Positions 47,814 to 57,743 of a stretch of 64,000 bases of DNA are shown here, one piece after another. The position numbers and the translations under genes are program-made. The stretch is from Thalassolituus sp. UBA674 (GTDB lineage Bacteria > Pseudomonadota > Gammaproteobacteria > Pseudomonadales > Oceanobacteraceae): NCBI GenBank assembly GCA_002298335.1, contig DBNK01000033.1, positions 13,234 through 77,233 of the forward strand. The letters run 5' to 3'. Position 1 is the first letter of the stretch. Each line of letters begins with the position of its first letter. Below the pieces are notes generated by a model, which was not told the DNA's origin, searched no databases, and saw nothing but the letters and a program-made list of their open reading frames with translations.

Positions 47814-49602
47814 CCATATACCGTCTCCACCCCCCAAGCCCGGTAATCTCCTCCGCACCATCAACCCCATACGGCTCGCAGATAAACCCACTCACCCAGC
47901 GGCCATCCACCAGCTCAACTTTGCCGATACCCAGCGGGGCCGGGATATTCGCCACAAAACTGCCGAATTCGCTCGATGGCAGACGCCAGACTTCGACATC
48001 AATCGCAGCGCCATTGGCTTCGTCACGGATCAGACCGGGGCGGAACGGTGGGCCACCAGCCAGCGCGTACATGCGGTAAAACGGGCTGGTCGTGGTACTT
48101 TCCGCCAGTCGTGCGCCACGTTCGGTCAGCTGCCAGTTGAGTGGCAGGCCTTCGAGATGAGCACCGCACACGGCAACTTCGATATGGCTTTGATCAGCAA
48201 CTGTGGGCTGCGCCAGATTCAGGCTGACGGCGGCTTCGGCGCCGGATGGCAGTGGCAGCAGGCTCTGGATGCGCTGAGCGATGGACAGCAGTGCGCGGTC
48301 GCTGAACGCCGGACCAACCAAGGTGACGCCAAACGGCAGGCCGTCGTCGGTGAATGACGTGGGTACCGCCACTGAAGTCATATCCAGCAGGTTCATAAAG
48401 TTGGTGTAGTAACCCAGTTCGCTGTTGCGCTTGATCGGTTCTTCCAGCAGTTCGGCGATGGTGAACAGGCGACCGGCGGTCGGGGTCAGTACGCAGTCGA
48501 TGTCTTCCAGCTGGGCGGTACAGATGCGCTTGAGTGCTTCGAGGCGGTATTCAGCGAGGAACAGGTCAACGGCTTTGTGCTCGCCGCCCGGTTCGATGAT
48601 GGTGCGGATGACTGGCAAAAGCGCATCCGGGTTGGTTTTGATCAGGTCTTCGATGGCGAGATAACGCTCACTCACCCAGGGGCCTTCGTACAGCAGACGT
48701 GCAGCTTCGTCGAACGGTGCGTAGTCGATTTCTTTTAATGAAATGCCTGAATTTTTCAGGGCACCCAGCGTTTTGCGATAAGCGTTTTCATAGCCTTCAT
48801 CACCAAAGAATTTCAGCTGAGCTTCGGGAATCACTCCGATAGTCAGTGCCCCGGCGCGTTCACCGAAATGACGCGGGCTGTTGCTGTAGGTGTTTTTGCG
48901 GCTGTAGCCGTCGGCGGCATCGTACCCTTCAGCACAGGCGAGCACGGCATTCGCATCGGCGCTGTTGAGGGCAAAGATGCTGATGCAGTCGAGGCTACGG
49001 CACGCCGGTACCAGACCGGTTGCCGACAACAGGCCTTTGGTTGGCTTGAGACCCACCAGATTGTTAAAACAGGCTGGCACCCGCCCGGAGCCGGCGGTAT
49101 CCGTCCCCAGACTGAAGCTGGCCAGACCCAGCGCAACAGACACAGCGGAACCTGAGCTGGAGCCGCCGCTGATGTAGTCCGGGTTAAACGCATTGTGGCA
49201 CTCACCGAATGGCGAGCGCGTGCCGTTCAGACCCGTAGCGAACTGGTCGAGGTTGGTTTTACCAACCGGAATGGCTCCGGCATCGATCAGTTTCTGCACC
49301 ACGGTTGCATTCACCTGTGGCGTGTAGGCGAAGGCCTCGCAGGCAGCAGTGGTCGGCACGCCGGCGAGGTCGATGTTGTCTTTCACGGCAAACGGAATAC
49401 CCCACAGCGGAAAGCTGTCGATGGGCTTGTCGTTCAGACCGTCCAGATACGGCTGCACCTCGGTTTCGCTGAGGGCGTGAATCCAGATGTTGTGGCCAGC
49501 GTACTGCTGCGAGCGCTCGCGGATGTCCGCCAGCACTTCAGCGGGTGTGCTCTGGCTGCTCAGATAGGCCTCACGCAAGGCCGTCAGGGTCATGCTTTTC
49601 AT
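47797..49602 (-). CDS. atzF: Allophanate hydrolase
   Basis: 601 residues: an N-terminal amidase-signature domain with catalytic Lys in IPFAVKDNID and the Ser-cis-Ser site in SGGSSSGSAVSVALG / LGTDTAGSGRVPA, followed by the C-terminal allophanate-hydrolase domain (about 480-601). It splits allophanate to ammonium and CO2, the last step of the pathway. It is the final gene of the leftward guanidine operon, 68 bp after the carboxylase. Confidence 0.96.
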   Translation of the reverse strand: MKSMTLTALREAYLSSQSTPAEVLADIRERSQQYAGHNIWIHALSETEVQPYLDGLNDKPIDSFPLWGIPFAVKDNIDLAGVPTTAACEAFAYTPQVNATVVQKLIDAGAIPVGKTNLDQFATGLNGTRSPFGECHNAFNPDYISGGSSSGSAVSVALGLASFSLGTDTAGSGRVPACFNNLVGLKPTKGLLSATGLVPACRSLDCISIFALNSADANAVLACAEGYDAADGYSRKNTYSNSPRHFGERAGALTIGVIPEAQLKFFGDEGYENAYRKTLGALKNSGISLKEIDYAPFDEAARLLYEGPWVSERYLAIEDLIKTNPDALLPVIRTIIEPGGEHKAVDLFLAEYRLEALKRICTAQLEDIDCVLTPTAGRLFTIAELLEEPIKRNSELGYYTNFMNLLDMTSVAVPTSFTDDGLPFGVTLVGPAFSDRALLSIAQRIQSLLPLPSGAEAAVSLNLAQPTVADQSHIEVAVCGAHLEGLPLNWQLTERGARLAESTTTSPFYRMYALAGGPPFRPGLIRDEANGAAIDVEVWRLPSSEFGSFVANIPAPLGIGKVELVDGRWVSGFICEPYGVDGAEEITGLGGWRRYMAGKSA

Positions 49603-49670
49603 GTTAATGCCTTCAATTCAATTCGGTTCGTATTCAGAGTTCAGGAGTCAGGGCTTCTTACCAATCTGTC

Positions 49671-52600
49671 CTAGGATTCAGACAGGACCACCAGCGCCTT
49701 ACCCGCGCTGACTCTGTTGCCGGGTTCCAGCAGCATGCGGCTGACAACGCCATCGCACGGTGCCTGCACCGGGATTTCCATCTTCATGGACTCCAGCACC
49801 AGCAGGGTCTGCCCGGCCTTAACAACCGCGCCCTCTTCCACTTCGACCTGCCAGACGCTGCCGGACACCGGGCTGTCGACGATGGTGGCGTCTTCCGGCC
49901 AGACTTCTTCTGTGGATTCTTCTTCGGCCTCAAACGTATCGCTGTAAAACTGGCCATCGCGGTGCCAGCGCTGCAGCTCTTCGTCGAAGGCGTTCTGACG
50001 GTGCTCGCGGAAGGCGCTGATGCTGTCAGCGTTGTCGTTAATCAGGGCCTCGTAATCGGCCAGACGGAATTCACCCTCTTCGATTTTCAGCGGGTACTGG
50101 CCACGCGGAAATTCGGTGCGGATGGTCTGCAGTTCATCGTGGGAGACCTCGTAAAAACGGATCTGATCGAAGAAGCGCAGCAGCCAGGGCTGGGTGAATT
50201 CGGCGGTCTGGCGATAGCGGTTCCACATCTGCAGAGTACGCCCGACAAACTGGTAGCCACCCGGGCCTTCCATGCCGTAGACACAGAGGTAGGAGCCGCC
50301 GATGCCCACAGAGTTCTCGGCGGTCCAGGTACGGGCCGGGTTGTACTTGGTGGTGACCAGACGATGACGCGGGTCGACCGGGGTCGCCACCGGCGCACCC
50401 AGATACACGTCGCCGAGGCCCATCACCAGATAAGAGGCATCGAAGACGATCTTCTTCACATCGGCGATGCTGTCGAGGCCGTTAATACGGCGGATAAACT
50501 CGAGGTTGCTCGGACACCAGGGCGCATTTTTACGCACCGACTGCTGGTATTTATCAATCGCCAGCTGACAGGCTTCGTCATCCCACGACAGTGGAATGTG
50601 CACAGTACGCGACGGCACACTGAGGCTGTCGAGCTCGCGGCTGAGGTTCTGCTCGGCGGTTTTCAGATGCGCCAGCAGAGTCGCGTGATCGAGCTGCTGG
50701 CTGTCGAAATGCACCTGCAGTGAGCGGATGCCCGGCGTCAGTTCACGCAGACCCGGCAGCGGGTTCGCCTGCAGCCACTGCATCAGCGCATGAGCGCGGA
50801 AACGCAGGCGGATGTTGAGCACTTTAGGGCCGTATTCCACCAGCAGGAAGTGATCACCGGCGGCGCGGTAGACCACGTCTTCGCCCACTTCGCTTTCGCT
50901 CAGGGAGGACAGCACCGGCGTGCCACGATCGCTCAGCGGTGTTACGTCGGGTGCTGTTAACGAGAGGGATGCTAGCTGCTGATTCTGAGCGGCTTCGAGT
51001 GCCACAGCGTCTTCAATCGACACCGGCTCAAAGCGGATTTTATCGCCCGCACGCAGCTGCCCCAGCTTCCACAGATCAGCGGTAATGACCGTTGCCGGGC
51101 AGACGAAGCCACCTAACGAAGGGCCGTCCGGGCCCAGAATAACCGGCATATCACCGGTAAAATCCACAGTACCAAATGCGTAGGCGTTGTCGTGAATATT
51201 CGACGGGTGCATACCTGCTTCGCCGCCGTCTTTGCGCGCCCATTCCGGTTTCGGACCGATCAGACGGATACCGGTACGGCTGGAGTTGTAGTGGATCTCC
51301 CACTCGTTCTCAAAAAAGGTATCAATGTCGCTGTCGGTGAAGAAATCCGGTGCGCCGTGCGGGCCATAAACAACACGCAGCGTAGTGGTGTTGCTGATCG
51401 CCGGCAGCAGAGGAGAGACATCGATATCTGGTAAATCGGCCTCAGCAGAAGGCTTCAGATGTAAAACATCACCGGTGCGGATCGCCCGCCCGTTATGGCC
51501 ACCGAACTGACCCAGCGTGAAGGTCGAGCGAGAGCCCAGATATTCCGGGCAGTCGAAGCCACCCTGAACTGCGAGGTAGGTGCGCGCACCGGCGCTGGCG
51601 ACCCGACCCAGAGACAGAGTCTGACCAGCGTCTACGCTGATCACCTTGTTCAGGTCGACAACTTCGCCATCCAGTTTAGCGTCGATGTCAGCACCACACA
51701 GCACCAGCGAGGTGACTGCGCTGAACTTCAGCGTCGGACCAGAGAGCGTGATTTCCAGACCGGCAGCACGTTCGTCGTTACCCAACAGGCGGTTAGCCAG
51801 TCGGAAGGAATAGCTGTCGAACGGGCCGGACGGCGGCACGCCCACATCCCAGTAACCCTGACGTGACGGAAAGTCCTGAATCGTGGTCAGGGTACCGCCC
51901 TGCAGTACATCGATGCGCGCCGGGGCATATTTAAACTGGTTGAGATAGCGGGTAGTCACTTCGCCTCTGGCCAGCGTCTCGTCACGGGTCAGATGACGCA
52001 GGTAGTCGAGGTTGGTCTCGCTGCCGTACAGCTTCGATTCATCCAGTACCTGCTGCAGTTTCGCCAGCGCGGCGTCACGGTCAGCGGCGTGAACAATGAC
52101 TTTGGCAAGCATAGGGTCGAACCACGGCGGTACGTCGATACCGGCTTCGATCCAGCGATCGATGCGGATGCCCTCACCCTCGGGGAACTCCACCTGAGTC
52201 AAAAGACCGGCGCAGGGGCGGAAGTCCTGATACGGGTCTTCGGCGTACAGGCGCACCTGAATCGAATGGCCGGATGGCTTGAGGTCGGCACGCAGCTGAT
52301 CCAGATCCGGCAGTGCGCCACCCGCGAGACTGACCATCCATTCCACCAGATCGACGCCGAACACTTCTTCGGTGACACCGTGCTCAACCTGTAAGCGGGT
52401 ATTCACTTCAAGGAAGTAAAACTTCTGGGTATCGGCATCAAGTACAAACTCGACGGTACCGGCGTTGCGGTAACTGACGCTCGACAGCAGAGCTTCGGCG
52501 GTGCTGTGCAGCGCGGTGCGAGTGCTGTCGTCGAGGTTGGGTGCCGGGCACTCTTCCACCACTTTCTGGTTACGACGCTGACTGGAGCAGTCACGCTCAC

Positions 52601-53270
52601 CGAGAGCCAGTGCCTTGCCCATACCATCGCCGAATACCTGCACTTCGATGTGGCGCGCACGGGTGATGAATTTCTCGAGGAAGACACTGTCATCGGCAAA
52701 GTTGTTGGCGCTGAGGCGTTTCACACTGACCCAGGCACTGCGCAGTTCGGTCTCGCTGTGACACAGCTGCATGCCGATACCACCACCACCCGCACTGCTC
52801 TTCAGCATCACCGGGTAACCAATGCGGTCAGCTTCGCTGACGGCTTCTTCAAGACTTTCCAGAACACCGGTACCCGGCAGCAGTGGCACGTCGGCCTGCG
52901 TCGCCAGATCACGGGCACGGTGTTTAAGACCGAAGGCTTCCATCTGCTCAGGCGTTGGCCCGATAAAGGCGATGCCTTCTTTATCGCAGCGGCGCACAAA
53001 ATTCGCGTTCTCACTGAGAAAGCCATACCCCGGATGAATCGCCTGCGCACCGCACTCGTGGGCGATGGCAAACAGCTTGTCGGTGTTCAGATAAGTGGCC
53101 GTGGCATCGCCGTCACCGAGACTGTAAGCCTCATCGGCATGACGCACGTGCAGAGACTCCGCGTCTCCTTCGGCATAAACCGCAACGGCAGTCACGCCCA
53201 TGCGTTTGAGAGTGCGGATGATGCGGGTGGCAATCGCCCCGCGGTTAGCGATCAGAACTTTGTTGATCAT
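49671..53270 (-). CDS. uca: Biotin-dependent urea/guanidine carboxylase
   Basis: 1199 residues: biotin carboxylase (about 1-450; KSSAGGGGIGMQ, VEFVLDADTQKFYFLEVNTRLQVEHGVTEE in parts), the KipA-like AHS2 domain (from about 475), the KipI-like AHS1 domain (about 800-1000) and a C-terminal biotinyl domain with the lysine in VLESMKMEIPV. Members linked to DUF1989 genes and a ykkC riboswitch act on guanidine rather than urea, giving carboxyguanidine. Both are present here, so guanidine carboxylase is the better name. AGGAAA precedes the ATG. Confidence 0.95.
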   Translation of the reverse strand: MINKVLIANRGAIATRIIRTLKRMGVTAVAVYAEGDAESLHVRHADEAYSLGDGDATATYLNTDKLFAIAHECGAQAIHPGYGFLSENANFVRRCDKEGIAFIGPTPEQMEAFGLKHRARDLATQADVPLLPGTGVLESLEEAVSEADRIGYPVMLKSSAGGGGIGMQLCHSETELRSAWVSVKRLSANNFADDSVFLEKFITRARHIEVQVFGDGMGKALALGERDCSSQRRNQKVVEECPAPNLDDSTRTALHSTAEALLSSVSYRNAGTVEFVLDADTQKFYFLEVNTRLQVEHGVTEEVFGVDLVEWMVSLAGGALPDLDQLRADLKPSGHSIQVRLYAEDPYQDFRPCAGLLTQVEFPEGEGIRIDRWIEAGIDVPPWFDPMLAKVIVHAADRDAALAKLQQVLDESKLYGSETNLDYLRHLTRDETLARGEVTTRYLNQFKYAPARIDVLQGGTLTTIQDFPSRQGYWDVGVPPSGPFDSYSFRLANRLLGNDERAAGLEITLSGPTLKFSAVTSLVLCGADIDAKLDGEVVDLNKVISVDAGQTLSLGRVASAGARTYLAVQGGFDCPEYLGSRSTFTLGQFGGHNGRAIRTGDVLHLKPSAEADLPDIDVSPLLPAISNTTTLRVVYGPHGAPDFFTDSDIDTFFENEWEIHYNSSRTGIRLIGPKPEWARKDGGEAGMHPSNIHDNAYAFGTVDFTGDMPVILGPDGPSLGGFVCPATVITADLWKLGQLRAGDKIRFEPVSIEDAVALEAAQNQQLASLSLTAPDVTPLSDRGTPVLSSLSESEVGEDVVYRAAGDHFLLVEYGPKVLNIRLRFRAHALMQWLQANPLPGLRELTPGIRSLQVHFDSQQLDHATLLAHLKTAEQNLSRELDSLSVPSRTVHIPLSWDDEACQLAIDKYQQSVRKNAPWCPSNLEFIRRINGLDSIADVKKIVFDASYLVMGLGDVYLGAPVATPVDPRHRLVTTKYNPARTWTAENSVGIGGSYLCVYGMEGPGGYQFVGRTLQMWNRYRQTAEFTQPWLLRFFDQIRFYEVSHDELQTIRTEFPRGQYPLKIEEGEFRLADYEALINDNADSISAFREHRQNAFDEELQRWHRDGQFYSDTFEAEEESTEEVWPEDATIVDSPVSGSVWQVEVEEGAVVKAGQTLLVLESMKMEIPVQAPCDGVVSRMLLEPGNRVSAGKALVVLSES

Positions 53271-53395
53271 GATGTTTCCTATTGCGGGTCGTCCCGCTCA
53301 GAAATTTGGTTTCAGGTCTTGAGAAATTCACTTCACTTTCTCGCCTGATCACAGAGGTCGTCCTCTGCTTAATTGTTAAATCACTGAAGTTTTCC

Positions 53396-53516
53396 CAGGA
53401 CTGGTCCGGAGGTTTTGTGGACGCGACGCCCGGAGCGCAGGAACCGGAAGGTATAGGTCATACCTGAGGATTCCGAGCACCGCGCAACAAAGTCCACGAC
53501 AGCTTCCGGTCAGTCC
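53396..53516 (-). repeat. Palindromic element inside the guanidine operon
   Basis: The outer arms GGACTGGTCCGGA and TTCCGGTCAGTCC are near-complementary, enclosing GTGGAC (53417-53422) / GTCCAC (53492-53497) and an inner AGGTAT / ATACCT dyad. The element fills half of the 249-bp gap before the carboxylase gene. It looks like a dispersed intergenic repeat folding as one long RNA hairpin. Confidence 0.55.
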
Positions 53517-53519
53517 CAC

Positions 53520-54161
53520 TTAAACGTTCCAGACTAGTAACTCTACGGGTGTGGGGTTATAGCCATTGCACGGGTTGTTAAGTTGGGGGCAATTCGAAAT
53601 CAACACTACAACATCCATCAACGCCTTCAGCTCCACGTACTTACCCGGTGCGGAAATACCGTCTTCAAAGGTCAGGCCACCCGCTTCGGTTACGGGTACG
53701 TTCATAAAGAAGTTGATGTTGTGGCTGATGTCGCGCTTGCTGATGCCGTATTCCGGGTGCTCGGCAATGGCAAGCATCCAGCTGTCGCGGCAGGCGTGCA
53801 TGCAGCGCTTTTCGAGGTCGTAGCGCACGGTATTACTTTCCGTCGCGCAGGCACCGCCGAGGGTATCGTGACGACCACAGGTATCGGCGACGATCTCCAG
53901 CATGGGGGTGTTTTCATTGGAGCGCAGCACCGACCCTGTGGTCAGGTAGACGTTGCCCTGCTCGCGGATGGTGTCCATGGCGCTGTAGCGCTCGGACGGA
54001 TCTTCGGCGCTGTAAAACAGGGTGTCAGCGGCCTGATTACCTTCCAGATCGAGAATACGCATGGTCTGGCCCGCGGCGACGATACCAATGAAATAATCAC
54101 CGGCATCGATGATGGTGCGGCTCATGGCACCGTCGGCTTTGAGTGTACTTTCGGTCAGCAT
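53520..54161 (-). CDS. Carboxyguanidine deiminase subunit (DUF1989; urea carboxylase-associated protein 1)
   Basis: 213 residues, DUF1989: [60 protein letters not shown] and the late [27 protein letters not shown]. The conserved Cys/His residues suggest a metal site. In guanidine-using bacteria two DUF1989 proteins together deiminate carboxyguanidine to allophanate. It overlaps the second DUF1989 gene by 7 nt. The function is taken from the family and the operon. Confidence 0.92.
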   Translation of the reverse strand: MLTESTLKADGAMSRTIIDAGDYFIGIVAAGQTMRILDLEGNQAADTLFYSAEDPSERYSAMDTIREQGNVYLTTGSVLRSNENTPMLEIVADTCGRHDTLGGACATESNTVRYDLEKRCMHACRDSWMLAIAEHPEYGISKRDISHNINFFMNVPVTEAGGLTFEDGISAPGKYVELKALMDVVVLISNCPQLNNPCNGYNPTPVELLVWNV

Positions 54162-54898
54162 GATGATTTCCCCATGTTGGTGCCCATGTAATACAACGCG
54201 TTGTTCTGGAAACCGCGGCGGTTTTCCGGGCGGTAATTCAGGCAGTAATCGTCATCGCTGACCGGGTCGGCCTCGCCGATTTCGATTCGCACGGGTTTAC
54301 GCGGGTACTCAGACGCGGTGCTGAGCGGGTGTGGACAAGTGTGCATCAGCACCAGAGTGTCCATGTCAAAACGCAGGGTGACGCTGCTGCCGGGGGTGCT
54401 GTGGCGGTCGTCGAGGCTCATGTTTCCGGCGGCGTCCGTTGCTACCTTACTGAACCAATTGATGTTGGCGGCGATATCCGCACGGCCAAGGCCATACTTC
54501 GCCAGCTCCACCAGAAAGGCGTCGTAGCCGTTCTGATGCCAGTCGTTGCGGTCGTGCTGGTAATCGCGCTTACCCCACTTTTCCGCAACATGCGCGGCGT
54601 GGCTGTTGCCACACACGGTCTCGTGCCAGCCGAGACTGTCTTCGACGATGGAGGCAAAAATACGCCCCATGTCGGAGTACAGGCAGTTGCCACGGGTCAG
54701 GCGGAAGGTGTGCTGACACTTGAGGGTGTCCGGCGCGTTGTAACGCTCGAGCAGATCTTCCGGGTTGTAAAACAGCATACCCAGATTGCCGCTGCCTTCG
54801 ATGTCGGTAATGCGCATCTGGGTGCCACGGCGTAAGCGCAGCGACCAGTGGCCGCCGGCGGGTATATCAGTGGTGTAAAAGACGTCGTTCATTGTCAT
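54155..54898 (-). CDS. Carboxyguanidine deiminase subunit (DUF1989; urea carboxylase-associated protein 2)
   Basis: 247 residues, DUF1989: [58 protein letters not shown] and [11 protein letters not shown]. It is a paralogue of the next gene and its obligate partner in carboxyguanidine deimination in characterised systems. It follows the ABC ATPase by 42 bp. Start ATG 54898; ATG 54892 is an alternative. Confidence 0.92.
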   Translation of the reverse strand: MTMNDVFYTTDIPAGGHWSLRLRRGTQMRITDIEGSGNLGMLFYNPEDLLERYNAPDTLKCQHTFRLTRGNCLYSDMGRIFASIVEDSLGWHETVCGNSHAAHVAEKWGKRDYQHDRNDWHQNGYDAFLVELAKYGLGRADIAANINWFSKVATDAAGNMSLDDRHSTPGSSVTLRFDMDTLVLMHTCPHPLSTASEYPRKPVRIEIGEADPVSDDDYCLNYRPENRRGFQNNALYYMGTNMGKSSC

Positions 54899-54940
54899 AG
54901 TCCTGTTTCGCGTATTCGATGAAGGGCTGAGGCTGTTGCC

Positions 54941-55723
54941 TCAGACCACTTCAACGACGGGACGCAGGTTGTCGTCGATTTCTTCGTAGATTTTTTTGCC
55001 CATCTGACCGACCGCAAGGTCGTAGGTGATGCTGGCGCCATACGCGCCGGGGGCCTGCGGGTCCTGTCGCAGTTTGTCGAACACCCACAACCGGGTGCCA
55101 AGGTAAAAGCCTTCTTTGAGGTCATGGGTGACCATAAAGACGGTGAGTTTGTGCTCGCGCCAGAGGTTCAGCACCAGCTCGTGCATGTCGGCACGGATAC
55201 CGGGGTCGAGTGCGCCAAATGGCTCATCCAAAAGCAGAATGCGTGGCTTACCCAGTAATGCCTGAGCGATGGCCAGTCGCTGTTTCATACCGCCCGAAAG
55301 CTCGTGCGGGTACTTATTCAGCGCGTGACTTAAGCCAACCTGATTAAGAATCGCCGTGGCTTCTTCTTTCGCTTCGCGTCTGGCGCTGCCGAACAGATAG
55401 CCGGTCAGACCTTTGCGGGCGAAGGCTTTGGCGGCCATTACGTTCTCGAGCACGGTCATGTGCGGAAACACCGAGTACTGCTGAAATACGATGCCACGGT
55501 CCGGTCCGGGTTCCGCCGGAATCGGCTGACCATCGAGCAGCAGTTCGCCTTTACTGCAGCTCTGGGTGCCGAGCAGCATGTTCAGAAAGGTGCTTTTACC
55601 GCAGCCTGAGGTGCCGACCATGGTGATGAATTCACCTTCTTCCACGGTCACGTTCAGCCCTTCGAGAACGACGTTTTCGCCGTAGGTTTTCCAGAGATTT
55701 TTTGCCTGAATCATCGGGGGCAT
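54941..55723 (-). CDS. ABC transporter ATP-binding protein (NitT/TauT type)
   Basis: 260 residues with Walker A GTSGCGKST, Q-loop VFQQYSVF, signature ELSGGMKQR, Walker B ILLLDEPFGALDP and H-loop VTHDLKEG. It belongs to the nitrate/taurine/sulfonate transporter group. It is 1 bp after the permease gene and in the guanidine operon, so it should energise uptake of guanidine or a related nitrogen compound. Confidence 0.95.
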   Translation of the reverse strand: MPPMIQAKNLWKTYGENVVLEGLNVTVEEGEFITMVGTSGCGKSTFLNMLLGTQSCSKGELLLDGQPIPAEPGPDRGIVFQQYSVFPHMTVLENVMAAKAFARKGLTGYLFGSARREAKEEATAILNQVGLSHALNKYPHELSGGMKQRLAIAQALLGKPRILLLDEPFGALDPGIRADMHELVLNLWREHKLTVFMVTHDLKEGFYLGTRLWVFDKLRQDPQAPGAYGASITYDLAVGQMGKKIYEEIDDNLRPVVEVV

Positions 55724-55724
55724 A

Positions 55725-56543
55725 TCAGCGTCCTCCCTGTGTGTTCCATGGGAACAGTCTTCGGCTCAGCCAGGCCAGAGCAATGTCCAGAAGGAAAGCC
55801 AGCAGCGTAATCCAGGCCACGTACGGCAGGATCACATCCATCGACAGATAACGGCGCACCAGGAAGATGCGGTAACCGAGACCATCGGTCGAGGCGATGG
55901 CTTCCGCCGCAATCAGGAACAGCCAGCCCGCGCCCAGTGACAGACGCACGGCGTCGATCAGTTTTGGCAGCAGCTGTGGCAGCACCACGCGGATCAGGAT
56001 CTGCATAGTATTGGCGCCCAGTGTCTGCGCTTTCACCAGCTGCTCGGCCGGAATTTCTTCCGTACGACGCTGAATATCCCGTGCAATAAAGGGGGTGATA
56101 CCGACGGCAATCAGCACCACTTTCGACAGTTCACCGAGACCAAAGACGATGAACAGCACCGGCAGTAATGCCAGTGGCGGTACCAGTGAAATAACGGTCA
56201 GCAGAGGCGAAACACCCGCCCCGATCATCGGCAGTGCACCGGTGAGCATGCCGATAAGCAGGCCCAGAACGGCGGCAATCAGTACCCCCAGCCCAAGACG
56301 GGTGAGGCTGCTGGCGGTGTCGACCCAGAGCAGGTATTCACCGGTGCGCTTGCTCGGCTCAAAGGCCATGCGCTGCACGGCATCTCCCATCTGCGCGAAA
56401 CTTGGCAGCAGCTTGTCGTTGGCGTTCTCGGCCAGACGTGCATCCGAGGCAACGATGTACAGCAGCAGTAACAGCGCGAATGGCAGCAGTGCCAGCATCA
56501 GATTCAGCGAGCGGCCGGGCGCCATATTGATCATGCGTTGCAT
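55725..56543 (-). CDS. ABC transporter permease (NitT/TauT type)
   Basis: 272 residues with about six membrane helices and the EAA-type loop (EIPAEQLVKAQTLGANTMQILIRVVLPQLLPKLIDAVRLSLG in part), plus an N-terminal helix (LMLALLPFALLLLLYIVAS). It pairs with the ATPase directly downstream and the binding protein upstream. AAGGA precedes the ATG after a hairpin. Confidence 0.94.
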   Translation of the reverse strand: MQRMINMAPGRSLNLMLALLPFALLLLLYIVASDARLAENANDKLLPSFAQMGDAVQRMAFEPSKRTGEYLLWVDTASSLTRLGLGVLIAAVLGLLIGMLTGALPMIGAGVSPLLTVISLVPPLALLPVLFIVFGLGELSKVVLIAVGITPFIARDIQRRTEEIPAEQLVKAQTLGANTMQILIRVVLPQLLPKLIDAVRLSLGAGWLFLIAAEAIASTDGLGYRIFLVRRYLSMDVILPYVAWITLLAFLLDIALAWLSRRLFPWNTQGGR

Positions 56544-56554
56544 AGTCAGTCCTT

Positions 56555-56615
56555 GCGGAGGCGATCCTCCGCTAAGGGCACCTCTGAAAAACTACCTGCG
56601 TTTCACAGAGGAGCC
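56555..56615 (-). promoter_or_regulatory. Intercistronic stem-loops between binding protein and permease genes
   Basis: GCGGAGG-CGAT-CCTCCGC (56555-56572) and GGC-CCTCTG / CAGAGG-GCC with one mismatch (56577-56615). Hairpins at this place usually protect the binding-protein mRNA from 3-prime decay and so give more binding protein than membrane subunits (inference). Confidence 0.5.
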
Positions 56616-56645
56616 TTGAGCTTATGAGTTAAACAGCTTCAGGGA

Positions 56646-57686
56646 TTACAGCTTGCCGTCAGCGGCCATCTGCATGTAGGTCGGGTCGAAGCGCAGCAGG
56701 ATGTTAGATGCGTTACCGTAGACACCAGCCGGAGTCTCAATACCGATGAAACCGGCATCAGGCGCGCCTTCACCCAGCAGACCGTGCTCGAAGGAGAATT
56801 CGGCAACGTTCTTCATGGTGGTTTTCAGATCCGCGCTGTTGGTCAGTTCCAGTGCAGCGGCCGGGGTGTAGAACATTTCGGTGCTGGCCAGCTGAGCGTC
56901 ATAACCGGCAAGGTCAGTACCGGAAGCCTGAGCCATGTAAGTGCGCGCAGCTTCAGCGTCTTTGCTGGTGCCGCTCATCAGACCCATGATTTCGTACCAC
57001 GCACCGGTCAGGGCTTTCCCCAGCGCCGGGTTTTCAGCCAGAACGTCGGTGTTAATCACCAGCAGGTCGATGATTTCGCCAGGGATCTGGGAAGAGTCGA
57101 AGACTTTGGTGGATTCCGGCATGGTCAGAATTTCGCTCAGCAGCGGATTCCAGGTCACTACTGAGGTGACATCATCGGTACCGTATACGGCGACCATGTC
57201 GGCATCAGAGGTGTTGACCACGGTCACGTCTTTTTCTGACATGCCGACGGTTTCCAGACCACGGGCCAGCAGGTAGTGAGAGACGCTCAGCTCAACCAGA
57301 TTGACGTTCTGCCCTTTGATGTCGGCCAGTGAATCCGCACCTTTCAGTACGACGCCATCGTTACCGTTGGAGAAGTCACCCACAATCAGTGCGGTGCTGT
57401 CGACGCCACCGGCGGCTGGAATGGTCAGGGCATCCATGTTGGTCATGGTGCAGGCATCAAACTGGCCAGCGGTGTACTGGTTGATGGATTCAACGTAATC
57501 GTTGATCTGCACCACATCGATGTCGATGTCGTACTTGTCTGCCCACTTTTTGATAATGCCTTCTTCGGCACCATAGGCCCACGGCATCCAGCCCACGTAA
57601 ATAGACCAGCAGATGCTGAAGGAATCTTTCGCCATCGCATTGGCAGAAAGGAAAAGGGACAAAGACAGAACGAGAAGTTTCTTCAT
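56646..57686 (-). CDS. ABC transporter periplasmic substrate-binding protein
   Basis: 346 residues with a signal peptide (MKKLLVLSLSLFLSANAMA, residue 19), then a NitT/TauT-like binding fold (ICWSIYVGWMPWAYGAEEGIIKKWADKY, CTMTNMDAL, ALIVGDFSNGNDGVV). It is the first structural gene after the guanidine-I riboswitch, so its ligand is probably guanidine or a guanidinium-bearing compound. GGAAGG precedes the ATG at the usual spacing and is exactly complementary to a part of the riboswitch. Confidence 0.93.
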   Translation of the reverse strand: MKKLLVLSLSLFLSANAMAKDSFSICWSIYVGWMPWAYGAEEGIIKKWADKYDIDIDVVQINDYVESINQYTAGQFDACTMTNMDALTIPAAGGVDSTALIVGDFSNGNDGVVLKGADSLADIKGQNVNLVELSVSHYLLARGLETVGMSEKDVTVVNTSDADMVAVYGTDDVTSVVTWNPLLSEILTMPESTKVFDSSQIPGEIIDLLVINTDVLAENPALGKALTGAWYEIMGLMSGTSKDAEAARTYMAQASGTDLAGYDAQLASTEMFYTPAAALELTNSADLKTTMKNVAEFSFEHGLLGEGAPDAGFIGIETPAGVYGNASNILLRFDPTYMQMAADGKL

Positions 57687-57691
57687 GGGGT

Positions 57692-57699
57692 ACCTTCCA
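57692..57699 (-). promoter_or_regulatory. Ribosome binding site complementary to the riboswitch aptamer
   Basis: In the mRNA this reads TGGAAGGT, containing the GGAAGG Shine-Dalgarno of the binding-protein gene. It is perfectly complementary over 8 nt to ACCTTCCA in the aptamer (57796-57803). This suggests that the unliganded riboswitch hides the ribosome binding site. Confidence 0.55.
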
Positions 57700-57743
57700 A
57701 ATTTTAATTACACACGAGCACTCTCGGCTTAACGCCAATTATG

